A stretch of DNA of 64,000 nucleotides. Origin: CAYZED01 sp964477445 (GTDB lineage: Bacteria > Bacillota > Clostridia > Lutisporales > Lutisporaceae). Position 1 is the first letter of the stretch. Every line of letters starts with the position of its first letter. Of this stretch, positions 52,331-62,128 are shown piece after piece. A model generated the notes under the pieces. That model was not told the origin of the DNA. It saw nothing but the letters and a program-made list of their open reading frames with translations, and did not search any database. The stretch spans positions 61,745 through 125,744 of the forward strand of contig CAYZED010000007.1 in NCBI GenBank assembly GCA_964477445.1, in the 5' to 3' direction. A program made the translations under genes and the position numbers.

Positions 52331-52507
52331 ATTAAGTTCGATTAAGGTCGCTGCTACCAGCAGCACAATAAGTCCACCAGTGACGACCAAACTAATTAGT
52401 AGAGCAGCTAGTACGACGACTAGTAGTCCTAATAGGTTAATCACTGATAGATTATTATTGACGACGACGTCTGACAAAATCAAACTGTTTAAAATTCTCT
52501 TTATCAT
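52271..52507 (-). CDS. Leucine/valine-rich leader peptide overlapping the ilvC T-box
   Basis: The 78-codon ORF has ATG with AAGGAG six bases upstream. It encodes 18 Leu, 12 Val and 8 Ile, about half of all residues. Seven Leu codons are CTA and several Val codons are GTC, used in runs such as GTC GTC GTC and CTA CTA GTC GTC. The C-terminus ends LLVAATLIELNIL...AVQRRG, matching the ilvB leader (LLVAA...NII...ALQRRG). The stop TAA lies five bases before GCTGAGA of Stem I. I read it as an attenuator leader peptide for Leu/Val supply; a small membrane protein is less likely. Confidence 0.68.
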   Translation of the reverse strand: MIKRILNSLILSDVVVNNNLSVINLLGLLVVVLAALLISLVVTGGLIVLLVAATLIELNILNAMMRNSRMSEAVQRRG

Positions 52508-52835
52508 ACTGCTCTCCTTCCGTTAGTTTTATCAAATCATTTTTTAATATTTTATGCGTTTAAAACATACTATCAGAAATCTACCGAAGCTGTCAATGCA
52601 AAAATCTTTTTTTCTTTTCTTAACAATTTGAAATTTAATTTTTTACCAAAAATAAATTGACGCGATCTACCGCCTTTAACAATTTGACAATAAAACACCT
52701 TATATGATAGATTTAATTTTAAAATTGTCTGTTATAATTGTTTAAGAACTAAATTTATTATATCAGAACAAAGGTAGTTCGAAAAAAACTAACTTTCTTA
52801 TACTAAAAAATATTTAAAAATAGGATGTGATTAAT
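52508..52835. other. Divergent promoter region between the ilvC leader and ilvD
   Basis: About 330 bases. It contains the minus-strand promoter at 52567-52596 and, toward ilvD, TTGACA at 52684-52689 and TATAAT at 52733-52738, which are not at a standard spacing from each other. No T-box precedes ilvD. Confidence 0.6.
52567..52596 (-). promoter_or_regulatory. Promoter of the ilvC-leuACDB leader
   Basis: On the minus strand a perfect TTGACA and TAGTAT are 18 bases apart, about 60 bases upstream of the leader-peptide ATG. Confidence 0.7.
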
Positions 52836-54500
52836 TTGAGAAGTCATGATGTAACAAAAGGTCCAGCTAGAGCACCTCATCGCTCACTTTTTTATGCAAT
52901 GGGTTATTTACCTGAAGACCTAGAAAAACCGTTAATTGGTGTGGTAAATGCTCAAAACGAAATAATCCCTGGACATTTCCATTTAGATGAAATAGCCAGA
53001 GCTGTAAAAAGTGGTATTAGTAGCAATGGTGGAACGCCAATAGAATTCCCTGCGATTGGTATTTGTGACGGAATCGCTATGAACCACAGTGGAATGAAAT
53101 ATCCACTTGCAAGCCGCGAACTAATTGCTGATTCAATTGAAGCAGTTACTATGGGGCATAAATTTGACGGTCTTGTTCTAATTGGAAATTGCGACAAAAT
53201 TGTCCCTGGCATGCTTATGGCAGCCGCTAGACTTAATATCCCTGCTATCTATATTAGTGGTGGCCCAATGCTATCAGGAAAAAATCATGGAAAACGAGTC
53301 GATCTTATAACGACTTTTGAGGCAGTAGGAAGTTATTCAAACGGAAAAATAGACGAAGCCGAACTTAAGTCATATGAAATGACAGCTTGCCCTACATGTG
53401 GAAGCTGTGCTGGAATGTTTACTGCTAATACCATGAACTGTTTGTCAGAAGCATTAGGGATGGCACTCCCAGGTAATGGTACTATTCCTGCACCATATGG
53501 ATTAAGAAAAGCATTAGCAAAAAAAGCAGGTATTCAAATAATGGAACTTGTTAAGAACAATGTTTGTCCACGTGACATAATGACTTTGTCTTCTTTTAGA
53601 AATGCTATCGCTGTAGATATGGCAATCGGCGGCTCAAGCAATACAGTTCTTCATCTATTGGCAATAGCTAGAGAAGCTAATGTTTCGCTCTCACTTTCAG
53701 ATTTTGATGAAATAAGTAAAAAAGTTGCTAATATAGTAAAACTAAGCCCTGCAGGTTACCATAACATCGAAGACTTTAATCTGGCTGGCGGTATTTCCGC
53801 AGTAATTAAAAGACTAATAGACAATAATCTTTTTGATGGCAGTACTCAAACTACAAGTATTATTTCACAAAAAGAGCGAACAGTTGCTTCAGATGTCCTA
53901 GATTCTGAAGTAATTAAATCACTCGATAATCCGTATAGTAAAGAGGGTGGAATCGCTGTACTTCATGGCACACTAGCTCCGGATGGTGCAGTCGTGAAAC
54001 AAAGTGCCGTAGCTCCAGAAATGCATAAACATACAGGCCCTGCTAGAATATATGAATCCGAAGAAAGTGCTTTTGATGCAATAGTTGGAAAAGAAATTAA
54101 ACCTGGAGATGTAGTCATTATTAGATACGAAGGCCCAAAAGGCTGCCCTGGCATGAGAGAAATGTTATCTCCTACAGCTGCATTAATGGGTATGGGCTTA
54201 GAAAAATCTGTTGCGCTTTTAACTGATGGCAGATTCTCTGGCGGAACACGGGGCCCTTGCATTGGACATATAGCACCAGAAGCAAGTCAGGGAGGGCCGA
54301 TAGCTTTGGTTGAAGAAGGAGATATTATTGAAATAAATCTCCCTGAGAGAAAATTAAACTTATTAGTAGATGAAAAAACTCTTGAAGAAAGACGGTCAAA
54401 ATGGATAGCACCTCCATCAAAAGCCACGCCAGGAACATACCTTTATAGATATGGCAAAATGGTTGGATCAGCTAGCGATGGCGCAGTTTTGAGTATATAA
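52836..54500 (+). CDS. ilvD: Dihydroxy-acid dehydratase
   Basis: About 554 residues. Iron-sulfur cysteines lie in IGNCDKIVPGM (about 115-125) and CPTCGSCAGMFTANTMNC (about 188-205); the C-terminal DGRFSGGTRGPCIGHI is conserved. It dehydrates the dihydroxy acids to 2-oxo acids for Val and Ile. The start is TTG 52836, AGGATG being at correct distance; this gives MRSHDVTKGPARAPHRS, matching the family. The gene is separate from, and divergent to, the ilvC operon and has no T-box of its own. Confidence 0.96.
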   Translation: MRSHDVTKGPARAPHRSLFYAMGYLPEDLEKPLIGVVNAQNEIIPGHFHLDEIARAVKSGISSNGGTPIEFPAIGICDGIAMNHSGMKYPLASRELIADSIEAVTMGHKFDGLVLIGNCDKIVPGMLMAAARLNIPAIYISGGPMLSGKNHGKRVDLITTFEAVGSYSNGKIDEAELKSYEMTACPTCGSCAGMFTANTMNCLSEALGMALPGNGTIPAPYGLRKALAKKAGIQIMELVKNNVCPRDIMTLSSFRNAIAVDMAIGGSSNTVLHLLAIAREANVSLSLSDFDEISKKVANIVKLSPAGYHNIEDFNLAGGISAVIKRLIDNNLFDGSTQTTSIISQKERTVASDVLDSEVIKSLDNPYSKEGGIAVLHGTLAPDGAVVKQSAVAPEMHKHTGPARIYESEESAFDAIVGKEIKPGDVVIIRYEGPKGCPGMREMLSPTAALMGMGLEKSVALLTDGRFSGGTRGPCIGHIAPEASQGGPIALVEEGDIIEINLPERKLNLLVDEKTLEERRSKWIAPPSKATPGTYLYRYGKMVGSASDGAVLSI

Positions 54501-54512
54501 TATCTAATATTT

Positions 54513-54554
54513 AAAAAAGAACTCGATGTATTAAACTACATCGAGTTCTTTTTT
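54513..54554. terminator. Terminator after ilvD
   Basis: A perfect 18-bp stem with a TTAAAC loop, ending in a run of six T and starting with six A, works in both directions. Confidence 0.9.
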
Positions 54555-54616
54555 AAATTTTCATCTCATCAACTATTAATTCTTGATCCGAATTAATCAG
54601 GTGCCTTTAACATCAT

Positions 54617-55747
54617 TTATCTTACACAATTATGGTCAGATGTACAAATCATGTTTCGCCCTTCGTGTTTAGCTGTATATAAGGCGCTGTCAGCGTCATT
54701 AATTATCACAGAATCACTAATATCATCATTTTTATCTGCTTTTAATATTCCTATCCCAAAAGAAGCCGATACACGAACTTTTTTGTTTTGGTATATAGTT
54801 TCATGCATCTCAATTTCATCCTTCAATTTTTTTAGTCTGTTCATAATACCATCTATATCTTCAGTATTCCTAAATATTATGGCAAACTCTTCTCCACCGA
54901 ACCTGCAAACCATATCGTCATGTCTTAAATTTTCTTTCAGAATGCTTGAAATATCTATCAAAACTTGGTCTCCACAAAGATGTCCATAAGTATCATTAAT
55001 TCTTTTAAAGTGATCTATATCCATAAGAACTAATACAAACTTCAAGTTAAATTTTTTATAATTTTCGATACAAAGACTAATTTCTTTGTTAAAGTATAAC
55101 CTGTTATACAGCTGTGTCAAACTATCAACCATGGCAATTTCTTCAAGGCGCGAATAAAGTTTAGCATTTTCTAAAGAAAGTCTTATTGCAATTCCGAGTG
55201 TGTTTAAATATTTAAGACTATTCGCTTCGAAATATCCAGCTTTTTCATGTTCAATATAAATCAATCCAGTCTTTGAGTCCTTGCCTATCAACGGAATTAT
55301 AACTGCTGCATTAATTCCTCTTTCAACGCTAAATTCGTTTAATAAATCTTCTTCTTTTAAAATTACAGTCTCTTTAGGTTCTCCGTTTCGTTCAAAATAA
55401 TCATCAATAACGCTCTTCATTTTTATTGATTCCCTTCTAGGGAGACAACTAGTTTCTATTCTATAATTACCATTTTCATAAATAAAAACACTACAGTTTT
55501 TTAGACCTAAAATGCCTACTAACATATCACTAACCAAAGTGAAAAGATTCTTATAATCTGTTACTAAATTTATGTATTCAAAAACATTAATAATGGTGCT
55601 TAGCTCATTAACAAGTCTTTCATACATAATATTAAAATTAGAAATCTGTTCGAGGCGTTCTTCCGCAGTATGTTGATAACTGTCTAATTCTTTTTTTATA
55701 CCTATTAGTTTTTCACAAGTAGCTTCATTTTCGCAATAATTAGTCAC
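54617..55747 (-). CDS. GAF-GGDEF diguanylate cyclase
   Basis: The 376-residue protein has an N-terminal coiled part (about 1-50), a GAF domain (about 60-200) and a GGDEF domain (about 205-370) with DSLTQLYNRLYFNKEI, VLVLMDIDHFKRINDTYGH and the active-site CRFGGEEFAIIF. It should make cyclic di-GMP in response to a GAF ligand, in the cytoplasm. The start is GTG after AGGAGG. An allosteric RxxD site is not obvious. It is monocistronic and convergent with ilvD. Confidence 0.93.
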   Translation of the reverse strand: MTNYCENEATCEKLIGIKKELDSYQHTAEERLEQISNFNIMYERLVNELSTIINVFEYINLVTDYKNLFTLVSDMLVGILGLKNCSVFIYENGNYRIETSCLPRRESIKMKSVIDDYFERNGEPKETVILKEEDLLNEFSVERGINAAVIIPLIGKDSKTGLIYIEHEKAGYFEANSLKYLNTLGIAIRLSLENAKLYSRLEEIAMVDSLTQLYNRLYFNKEISLCIENYKKFNLKFVLVLMDIDHFKRINDTYGHLCGDQVLIDISSILKENLRHDDMVCRFGGEEFAIIFRNTEDIDGIMNRLKKLKDEIEMHETIYQNKKVRVSASFGIGILKADKNDDISDSVIINDADSALYTAKHEGRNMICTSDHNCVR

Positions 55748-55995
55748 TTCTACTCCTCCTTGTATTCTCTCATGTATATATAATACCTTGACGACAAAAT
55801 ATAAGCAATATTCCCGAAAAAAATCTGTTCAATAATAATAACATTTTTCGTAATTTTTATGAAATAGGAAAAAAAGATTATTTCTTTATAAAATCAGTAA
55901 ACCCATGTATAATTAAAAGTAATTTTAGAAGTAATATAAATGTAATATTTAAAAAAACTATAATATCAAGAATAAACATAGAAAGGAAATTATTA

Positions 55996-56943
55996 ATGAA
56001 TCGTTATATAAATTATATTGACGTAAAATATGAAGTACTTGAAGCATTGCGTTACTTTAAGCCGATCGTTGCACTTGAATCAGCAATTATTTCACACGGC
56101 ATGCCATACCCCGAGAATTATAATATCGCTAAGGAACTCGAAGATCTTGTTCGAAGTCGCGGTGCCGTGCCAGCAACTATGGCAATAATCGATGGAAGGC
56201 TTAAAGTAGGCCTTGAAGATCATGAAATTGAACTTCTTGCAAAATCAAAGAATGTAATAAAAGCTAGCCGACGTGACATATCGTGGATTGTCTCAAAAAA
56301 GCTTACAGGATCTACTACCGTTTCTTCAACTATGATTTTTGCTTCAATGGCAGGTATTCGTGTCCTATCCACTGGAGGAATCGGAGGAGTACACCGAGGC
56401 GCAGAATTAACATTTGATATCTCTACCGATCTTACAGAACTAGCAAAGACAGATGTAGCCGTAGTTTGTTCGGGAGTTAAGTCAATTCTTGATATTGGTC
56501 TCACCCTAGAAAAATTAGAAACACTTGGTGTTCCAGTAATAGGATATAAAACATCCGAATTCCCTTCTTTTTATACGCGAAAAAGTGGTTTTGGTTTAGA
56601 TGCTAAAATGGAAACACCTTTAGAATGCGCTGAAATGCTAAAAGTAAAATGGGATATGGATTTATCTGGCGGCGTTGTAATAGCCAATCCGATACCCGAA
56701 GCTTATGAAGCAGACGTTGACCTAATCTCTTCGGCTATTAATAATGCCCTTGCTGAAGCTAAACAAAAAAAGGTAAGAGGCAAAGGTGTAACACCATTTT
56801 TGTTATCTCGTATTAAAGAATTAACTACTGGTGAAAGTTTAACCGCAAATATGGAGCTTGTAAGAAATAATGCAATACTTGCAGCTGACATAGCAGTACC
56901 ATTTTCGCGTTTAGATGAGAACAGAAAGAGTATTGTATACTAG
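55996..56943 (+). CDS. psuG: Pseudouridine-5'-phosphate glycosidase
   Basis: The 315-residue protein has IVALESAIISHGMPYPENY (about 25-43), STGGIGGVHRGAELTFDIS (about 123-141) and the long conserved helix region of PsuG/IndA. It splits pseudouridine 5'-phosphate into uracil and ribose 5-phosphate. A PsuK kinase gene, usually adjacent, is absent; the ribokinase at 4974-5909 belongs to another operon. An AAAGGAAA site precedes the ATG. Confidence 0.95.
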   Translation: MNRYINYIDVKYEVLEALRYFKPIVALESAIISHGMPYPENYNIAKELEDLVRSRGAVPATMAIIDGRLKVGLEDHEIELLAKSKNVIKASRRDISWIVSKKLTGSTTVSSTMIFASMAGIRVLSTGGIGGVHRGAELTFDISTDLTELAKTDVAVVCSGVKSILDIGLTLEKLETLGVPVIGYKTSEFPSFYTRKSGFGLDAKMETPLECAEMLKVKWDMDLSGGVVIANPIPEAYEADVDLISSAINNALAEAKQKKVRGKGVTPFLLSRIKELTTGESLTANMELVRNNAILAADIAVPFSRLDENRKSIVY

Positions 56944-57112
56944 TCTTAATACCACATAATAATTAGTAAAGATTGATAGTATTTTAACGCTTTTTTATCC
57001 TAATATGATGTTATCAAACCATTTTTTGTCTTCATTTTAACTTTTTTATTAGCTATAATAACTTTGATGAAATAAGTAACTAAGCACTAAGTGATTTATC
57101 TTGAGGTGAAAA

Positions 57113-57601
57113 ATGAAAAAAATTCTTAGTTCGGTTTTAATGTGTATAATAGCTATGGCATTAATTTTTACAATACCTGCTGCAGGCTATAAAGCATATT
57201 CAGCAACAAACACCGCTACCACTAACGCTTTGATAAAATACGCTAAATCTTTTCTTGGCAAGCCCTATGTTTGGGGAAGTGCCTCTGCGAGCCGTGGTTT
57301 TGATTGTTCAGGCTTTACGATGACGGTTATGAAAAAATTTGGAGTGAGTTTAAGTCACAGTTCCAGAATTCAGTACTCTGGCGGAAAATCAATAGAAAGA
57401 AGCAATCTAAAAGCGGGTGACGTACTTTTCTTTGGAGAGAGCCAAACCAGAATAAGACATGTAGCCATATATATTGGAAATGATCAATTTATTCACGCAA
57501 GTAGTACAAAACATAAAGTAGTAATTGATAATTTCTCTCGTTATATTAAGTACACACATTACTTTGGAGCAAAACGTTTCCCTTTTAGAGTTATAACATA
57601 A
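57113..57601 (+). CDS. Secreted NlpC/P60-family cell-wall hydrolase
   Basis: The 162-residue protein has a signal peptide (about 1-30, ending YSATNT) and a single NlpC/P60 domain. The catalytic Cys is in SRGFDCSGFTMTVMKKFGVS (about 62-81), and His in IRHVAIYIGNDQFIHASS (about 119-136). It probably cuts gamma-D-glutamyl-diaminopimelate bonds of peptidoglycan. No SH3 or LysM targeting domain is present. A GAGGTG site precedes ATG. It ends in a perfect palindromic terminator. Confidence 0.93.
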   Translation: MKKILSSVLMCIIAMALIFTIPAAGYKAYSATNTATTNALIKYAKSFLGKPYVWGSASASRGFDCSGFTMTVMKKFGVSLSHSSRIQYSGGKSIERSNLKAGDVLFFGESQTRIRHVAIYIGNDQFIHASSTKHKVVIDNFSRYIKYTHYFGAKRFPFRVIT

Positions 57602-57635
57602 AATATTATTTTTTAGGGTTGTGAAATTAGTTAAT

Positions 57636-57671
57636 AAGAAGGGGATGTGTCATATGACACATCCCCTTCTT
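57636..57671. terminator. Palindromic terminator between the NlpC/P60 gene and oppA
   Basis: A 36-base perfect palindrome (AAGAAGGGGATGTGTCAT and its complement) lies between two convergent genes. Confidence 0.75.
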
Positions 57672-57696
57672 CATAGCAATGATAATACAAATCTTA

Positions 57697-59211
57697 TTAC
57701 CAGGATAAATTATTAAAACGGAAAAAGCCTGTTAATGGAACGTATGCACCCTTTAATTTCTTATTTATCAACTGATAATTCGTAGAAGCGAGAACTGGAA
57801 CTATCCATGACTCATCACGGATGATCTTCTGTGCTTCAGAATACAATTTGTTTCGTTTAACTGAATTTTGTTCTTTTTTTGCACTCAGTAATAAACTCTC
57901 TAATTTTGGATTTTGATTTTTAATCATGTTAAAAGAGGATTTTGCTCCGTAATTCGAGTATAAATTATCTGCATCAAGCAAGTTATTAGTCGCAGCCATG
58001 GTTCCAAGCTGACATAAGCCGTTCATGGCGTTTTTAAGCAGCGTCGCCCCATCGAACTGAATTATCTCAACGTTGGTTAAACCAATATCATTCAAGCAAG
58101 CTTTCGTCACTTCTGCCATTTTGGAATAAGCAGGCATAGTAAGTGTTTGTATCGTAATCTTTGTATCTAATGGCACTTTGGATTTTTCGAGAAGCGCTAT
58201 CGCTTTGTCCGGATCATACTCATAAGTTTTTACACTCTTATCCAATCCCACAACGCCCGGTGCAAGGTAGTTTTGAGCAATCTCACATGAACTGTTTGTT
58301 GTAACAATATTGATAGCTTCTTTATCAACAGCATAGGCGACAGCCTGTCTGAAGAGTTTGTTATTCATCGGGTATTGTGACGCTGACATAAATAACCAAC
58401 GCGTATGAGCTGTTGGTGCTTTGACATAGCTTCCCTTGCCACTGCCTCTAAGAAGCGTCGCTTCTTTTTCGCCTAAATAAAACGCCCAGTCCGCTTCACC
58501 TTTTTCCATTGCGATTTCAGCCGATGACACATCCTTTATTACATTAATAACTACGTTTTTAATGGATGGCTTTTTGCCCCAATAATAATCAAATGCTTCA
58601 AGCGTTACGGAGACACCCTTGTTTCTTGATACATATTTATAAGGACCCGTTCCGATATAATTGGTTTCGTCAATTTTTCCGCCGTTGGCCTCTGTCAACT
58701 TTTTATTGACCATAAAAATATTTTGTGTCAAGGAAGCTATAAAAGGAACATAGGGTTCAATTAAGGTTATTTTAATTGTTTTTGAATTAACAACATCCAC
58801 CTTTGCAACTGAAGAAAGATATGTCTTTGTAAAAGACGATGCCATTGCTCTTTCTAGGGAGAACTTTACATCTTCAACAGTTAGCAGGCTGCCATTATGG
58901 AACTTGACACCCTGTCTGATTTTAAACTGATAAACTTTTCCGGTCTTATCCACAGTCCAGCTTGTCGCCAGTGCCGGAATCAATTTGCCTGTTTTATCGC
59001 GATCGACCAAAAACTCGAATGTTTGGTACACCATATAAAGTGTACTATTATCAGTTAGCCCTTGTGGATCAAATGCTGTAAAATCAGCACCATTCGCCAC
59101 ATTTAGTGTATTATTTGCCGGCGAAGCCTGTTTCAACGTTGTAAAACCCGTAACGAAAAGGGAAAGCATAAACATAAGGGCTACAATTAGTACAACTGTT
59201 TTCTTAGACAT
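57697..59211 (-). CDS. oppA: Peptide ABC transporter substrate-binding protein lacking the lipobox cysteine
   Basis: The 504-residue family 5 binding protein has FDPQGLTDNSTLYMVYQTFE (about 43-62) and the family motif WTVDKTGKVYQFKIRQGVKF (about 84-103). ATG 59211 follows AAGGAGG. The N-terminus is a signal peptide, MSKKTVVLIVALMFMLSLF followed by VTGF, where a lipoprotein would have a lipobox such as VTGC. A single G-to-T change could explain the loss. If real, the protein would not be lipid-anchored. It is the last gene of oppBCDFA. Confidence 0.9.
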   Translation of the reverse strand: MSKKTVVLIVALMFMLSLFVTGFTTLKQASPANNTLNVANGADFTAFDPQGLTDNSTLYMVYQTFEFLVDRDKTGKLIPALATSWTVDKTGKVYQFKIRQGVKFHNGSLLTVEDVKFSLERAMASSFTKTYLSSVAKVDVVNSKTIKITLIEPYVPFIASLTQNIFMVNKKLTEANGGKIDETNYIGTGPYKYVSRNKGVSVTLEAFDYYWGKKPSIKNVVINVIKDVSSAEIAMEKGEADWAFYLGEKEATLLRGSGKGSYVKAPTAHTRWLFMSASQYPMNNKLFRQAVAYAVDKEAINIVTTNSSCEIAQNYLAPGVVGLDKSVKTYEYDPDKAIALLEKSKVPLDTKITIQTLTMPAYSKMAEVTKACLNDIGLTNVEIIQFDGATLLKNAMNGLCQLGTMAATNNLLDADNLYSNYGAKSSFNMIKNQNPKLESLLLSAKKEQNSVKRNKLYSEAQKIIRDESWIVPVLASTNYQLINKKLKGAYVPLTGFFRFNNLSW

Positions 59212-59253
59212 AATTAATCCTCCTTGTAATAAATTGGGTTTAGTAACCAAGCA

Positions 59254-60207
59254 CTAACAGCACTTGAAGCAGGAAACAAAATGACCTGGCGACACCTCCA
59301 ATAGCTCTGGATTTTCTTGCTTGCATCTGTCCATCACATATTGGCATCGCGATGCAAAGCGGCAACCCATCTTGGGATTAATGGGTGACTTGACTTCTCC
59401 AACAATAACATCCAGCTTTTTATCTCTGTATTTCAGATTGGGATGCGGAATCGCATGGAGCAAGGCTTGTGTATAGGGATGAATGGGATTTGAAAACAAT
59501 TCATCTGTATTGGCTTTTTCGACTAGTTTTCCAAGGTACATCACTGCAATATCGTCCGAAATATGTTTGACTACTGCCAAATTATGGGTAATAAACATAT
59601 AGGTCAGATCAAATCTTTCTTGTAGTTCTTTCAGCAAATTCAGGATTTGCGCCTGAATCGATACATCCAGTGCACTGACGGGCTCATCGCAAACAATGAA
59701 TTCGGGTTCAAGAATTAACGCTCTTGCAATACCGATACGTTGTCTGCGCCCGCCGTCCAATTCGTGCGGATAAGCATAGGCCAACCGGGAGGCCAAGCCT
59801 ACGGTTTCCATATACTCTTTCACTTTTTTATCCATTTCCGCACGTGTCCGGCATAGTTTATTCACATACAACGGTTCGGCAATGATATCACTGACCGTCA
59901 TACGCGGATTAATCGATGAATATGGATCCTGAAAAATCAATTGCATTTTACTGCGTAATCGACGCATTGTCTCTTTATCATACTTGAGGATATTTTCATC
60001 TTTAAAACAAATCTCCCCATCCGTCGCATCAATTAAGCGAAGGATCACACGACCCAGTGTCGATTTTCCGCAGCCCGATTCTCCGACTACTCCCAATGTT
60101 TTGCCTTTATCGATCGTAAAAGTGACATCGTCAACTGCATGGAGCAGACCATTCTTGACATTAAAATATTTTTTTAAGTGATTGACTTCCAGTAACGGCT
60201 TATTCAC
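59254..60207 (-). CDS. oppF: Peptide ABC transporter ATP-binding protein with altered signature
   Basis: The 317-residue ATPase has Walker A GVVGESGCGKSTLGRVILRL (about 39-58) and Walker B EFIVCDEPVSALDVS (about 170-184). The C-terminal peptide-transporter domain has CRFASRCQYVMDRC. The ABC signature reads HELDGGRRQRIGIARAL instead of the usual LSGGQRQR: Ser is replaced by Asp and Gln by Arg. The gene starts GTG inside the 3' end of oppD with AAAGGAGG upstream. Transport may depend mainly on the OppD site, or the operon is decaying. Confidence 0.92.
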   Translation of the reverse strand: MNKPLLEVNHLKKYFNVKNGLLHAVDDVTFTIDKGKTLGVVGESGCGKSTLGRVILRLIDATDGEICFKDENILKYDKETMRRLRSKMQLIFQDPYSSINPRMTVSDIIAEPLYVNKLCRTRAEMDKKVKEYMETVGLASRLAYAYPHELDGGRRQRIGIARALILEPEFIVCDEPVSALDVSIQAQILNLLKELQERFDLTYMFITHNLAVVKHISDDIAVMYLGKLVEKANTDELFSNPIHPYTQALLHAIPHPNLKYRDKKLDVIVGEVKSPINPKMGCRFASRCQYVMDRCKQENPELLEVSPGHFVSCFKCC

Positions 60208-61183
60208 ACGTATCGCCTCCTTTGCTATAAAGATGGCATCTCACCGTATGTCCATCAAAATCACTGACGCAAGGTGCCTGTGTTTTGCATTGTTCCATGA
60301 CCTCACTGCATCTAGTATGAAATGCACACCCGGAAGGCAGATTAGCGGGGTCTGGCATTAAGCCAGGGATAGAAACCAATTTATCCGTTTTTTCATCCAT
60401 GTTGGGTATGGAACCAAAGAGTCCTTTTGTATATGGATGCATTGCTTTTGTAAAAAGCGCTTCAACCGCTCCAAACTCAATTATTTCTCCAGCATACATA
60501 ATGGCAACCTTATCACACATTCTGACTACCACACCCAGATCATGTGTAATAAAAATCATGGACGTATTAAACTTCTGCTTTAATTGATTCATCATTTCAA
60601 GCACTTGGGCCTGTATCGTCACATCCAGCGCCGTTGTCGGCTCGTCCGCAATAAGGAGTTTGGGATTGCAAGCCAGTGCGATAGCGATAACGATTCTTTG
60701 TCTCATGCCGCCTGAAAATTGATGCGGATATTCATTCTTTCTCTCTTTTGGTATATTAACCAGTTCAAGCATTTCATCGACCCGTTTTTGTACTTCAGCC
60801 GGCGTATACTCAAAATGAATCTGCAGTACTTCCGCAATCTGCTGTCCCACTGTTAAAATCGGGTTTAATGAAGTCATCGGATCCTGAAAGATGATACTAA
60901 TCTTCGCTCCCCGAATCTTCCGCATGTCATGAACTGTTGCATTGAGAATATCCGTTCCATCAAATTCTATACTGCCGGAGACAATTTTCCCGACCGGCTG
61001 CGGCAAAATCCGCAATATGCTATAGGCTGTTGTGGTTTTGCCGGCACCTGTTTCTCCGACGATCCCGATGGTTTCTCCACTTTTAAGATCGAATGAGATA
61101 CCATTTACTGCTTTTACGACGGCATCTCGGGTCTGATATTCTACTTTCAAATCTTTAATAGAAAGCAATATGTCATTACTCAA
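60200..61183 (-). CDS. oppD: Peptide ABC transporter ATP-binding protein
   Basis: The 327-residue ATPase has Walker A GIVGETGAGKTTTAYSILRI (about 36-55), an intact signature FSGGMRQRIVIAIAL (about 155-169), Walker B LLIADEPTTALDVT (about 176-189), and the C-terminal CAFHTRCSEVMEQC. The start is TTG after GGAGGTG. It overlaps oppF by eight bases. With OppF it forms the ATPase pair of the peptide importer. Confidence 0.94.
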   Translation of the reverse strand: MSNDILLSIKDLKVEYQTRDAVVKAVNGISFDLKSGETIGIVGETGAGKTTTAYSILRILPQPVGKIVSGSIEFDGTDILNATVHDMRKIRGAKISIIFQDPMTSLNPILTVGQQIAEVLQIHFEYTPAEVQKRVDEMLELVNIPKERKNEYPHQFSGGMRQRIVIAIALACNPKLLIADEPTTALDVTIQAQVLEMMNQLKQKFNTSMIFITHDLGVVVRMCDKVAIMYAGEIIEFGAVEALFTKAMHPYTKGLFGSIPNMDEKTDKLVSIPGLMPDPANLPSGCAFHTRCSEVMEQCKTQAPCVSDFDGHTVRCHLYSKGGDTCE

Positions 61184-61213
61184 TCATTTCACCTCCAAGT
61201 TTGATCAATGTTA

Positions 61214-62074
61214 TTATGTTCTTAATTTTGGATCCATGGCATCCCTCAAACCGTCTCCGAACAGATTGATAGATATCGTAGCTAAAAATATAAATAGTCC
61301 CGGTATGATAATCAAATGGGGCGATGTTCTCATAAACTCTCTTCCATTAGACAACATGGCTCCCCACTCCGGCGTCGGCGGCTGTACACCAAGTCCAATA
61401 AAACTGAGTCCTGCTATTCCAATAACAACATTGGAAAGACTCATTGTTGCATTAACCAAAATCGGACCCATGCTATTTAATAGCAGATGCTGCCTTATGA
61501 TGTGCGGCGTCTTGGCGCCAATCGCTCTTGCCGCTTCAACATATTCCATCCGCTTGATACCGAGAATACAGGACCGTACCAACCGTGACTGAGCCGGAAT
61601 ACTTGGCACGACCATAGCAATTAAAAGATTGCGCAAGTTAGGACCTAACGCAGCCACAATCGCAATACAAAGAAGAATGCCTGGTATGGCCATAAAGATA
61701 TCCATGATGCGCATTATGATCTCATCTAACTTGCCGCCGTAATAGCCCGCAATCGATCCGAACAAAATGGCAAAGAAAGTTCCGGTCAAAACAACTGAAA
61801 TAGAGATGCCCAATGAAATTCTGGCACCATGAATGACTCGGGCAAATATATCCCGGCCCATATCATCCGTTCCAAAGAAATGCTCAACGCTCGTTGTCAA
61901 AAGTCTTTCTCGCATATTCATGCGAATCGCATCCTTATAGCTAACGATTAAATCTGCACCTATAATAATAATAATCAACAATATCAAAATTCCGAAACCG
62001 AACATGGCTGTTCTGCTATCTTTTAATCGAACCCACACTTCATAGAATTGATTACGTTTTTTCGCATTATCCAT
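61214..62074 (-). CDS. oppC: Peptide ABC transporter permease
   Basis: About 286 residues, with about six membrane segments, an N-terminal OppC-type segment (about 20-45), and the permease motif EAARAIGAKTPHIIRQHLLLN (about 181-201). GTDDMGRDIFARVIHGARIS is characteristic of OppC/DppC. GGGAGG fixes the ATG at 62074, since upstream codons belong to the intergenic leader. It forms the channel with OppB. Confidence 0.94.
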   Translation of the reverse strand: MDNAKKRNQFYEVWVRLKDSRTAMFGFGILILLIIIIIGADLIVSYKDAIRMNMRERLLTTSVEHFFGTDDMGRDIFARVIHGARISLGISISVVLTGTFFAILFGSIAGYYGGKLDEIIMRIMDIFMAIPGILLCIAIVAALGPNLRNLLIAMVVPSIPAQSRLVRSCILGIKRMEYVEAARAIGAKTPHIIRQHLLLNSMGPILVNATMSLSNVVIGIAGLSFIGLGVQPPTPEWGAMLSNGREFMRTSPHLIIIPGLFIFLATISINLFGDGLRDAMDPKLRT

Positions 62075-62128
62075 CTTAAACCTCCCTATAATACCTTGCT
62101 CAAGGCATGAACAAAAAACTTTCACCTG

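Noticed and set aside
52836..54500. A third T-box before ilvD
   Set aside because: No GGGTGG-type T-box or terminator hairpin is found between 52596 and 52836.
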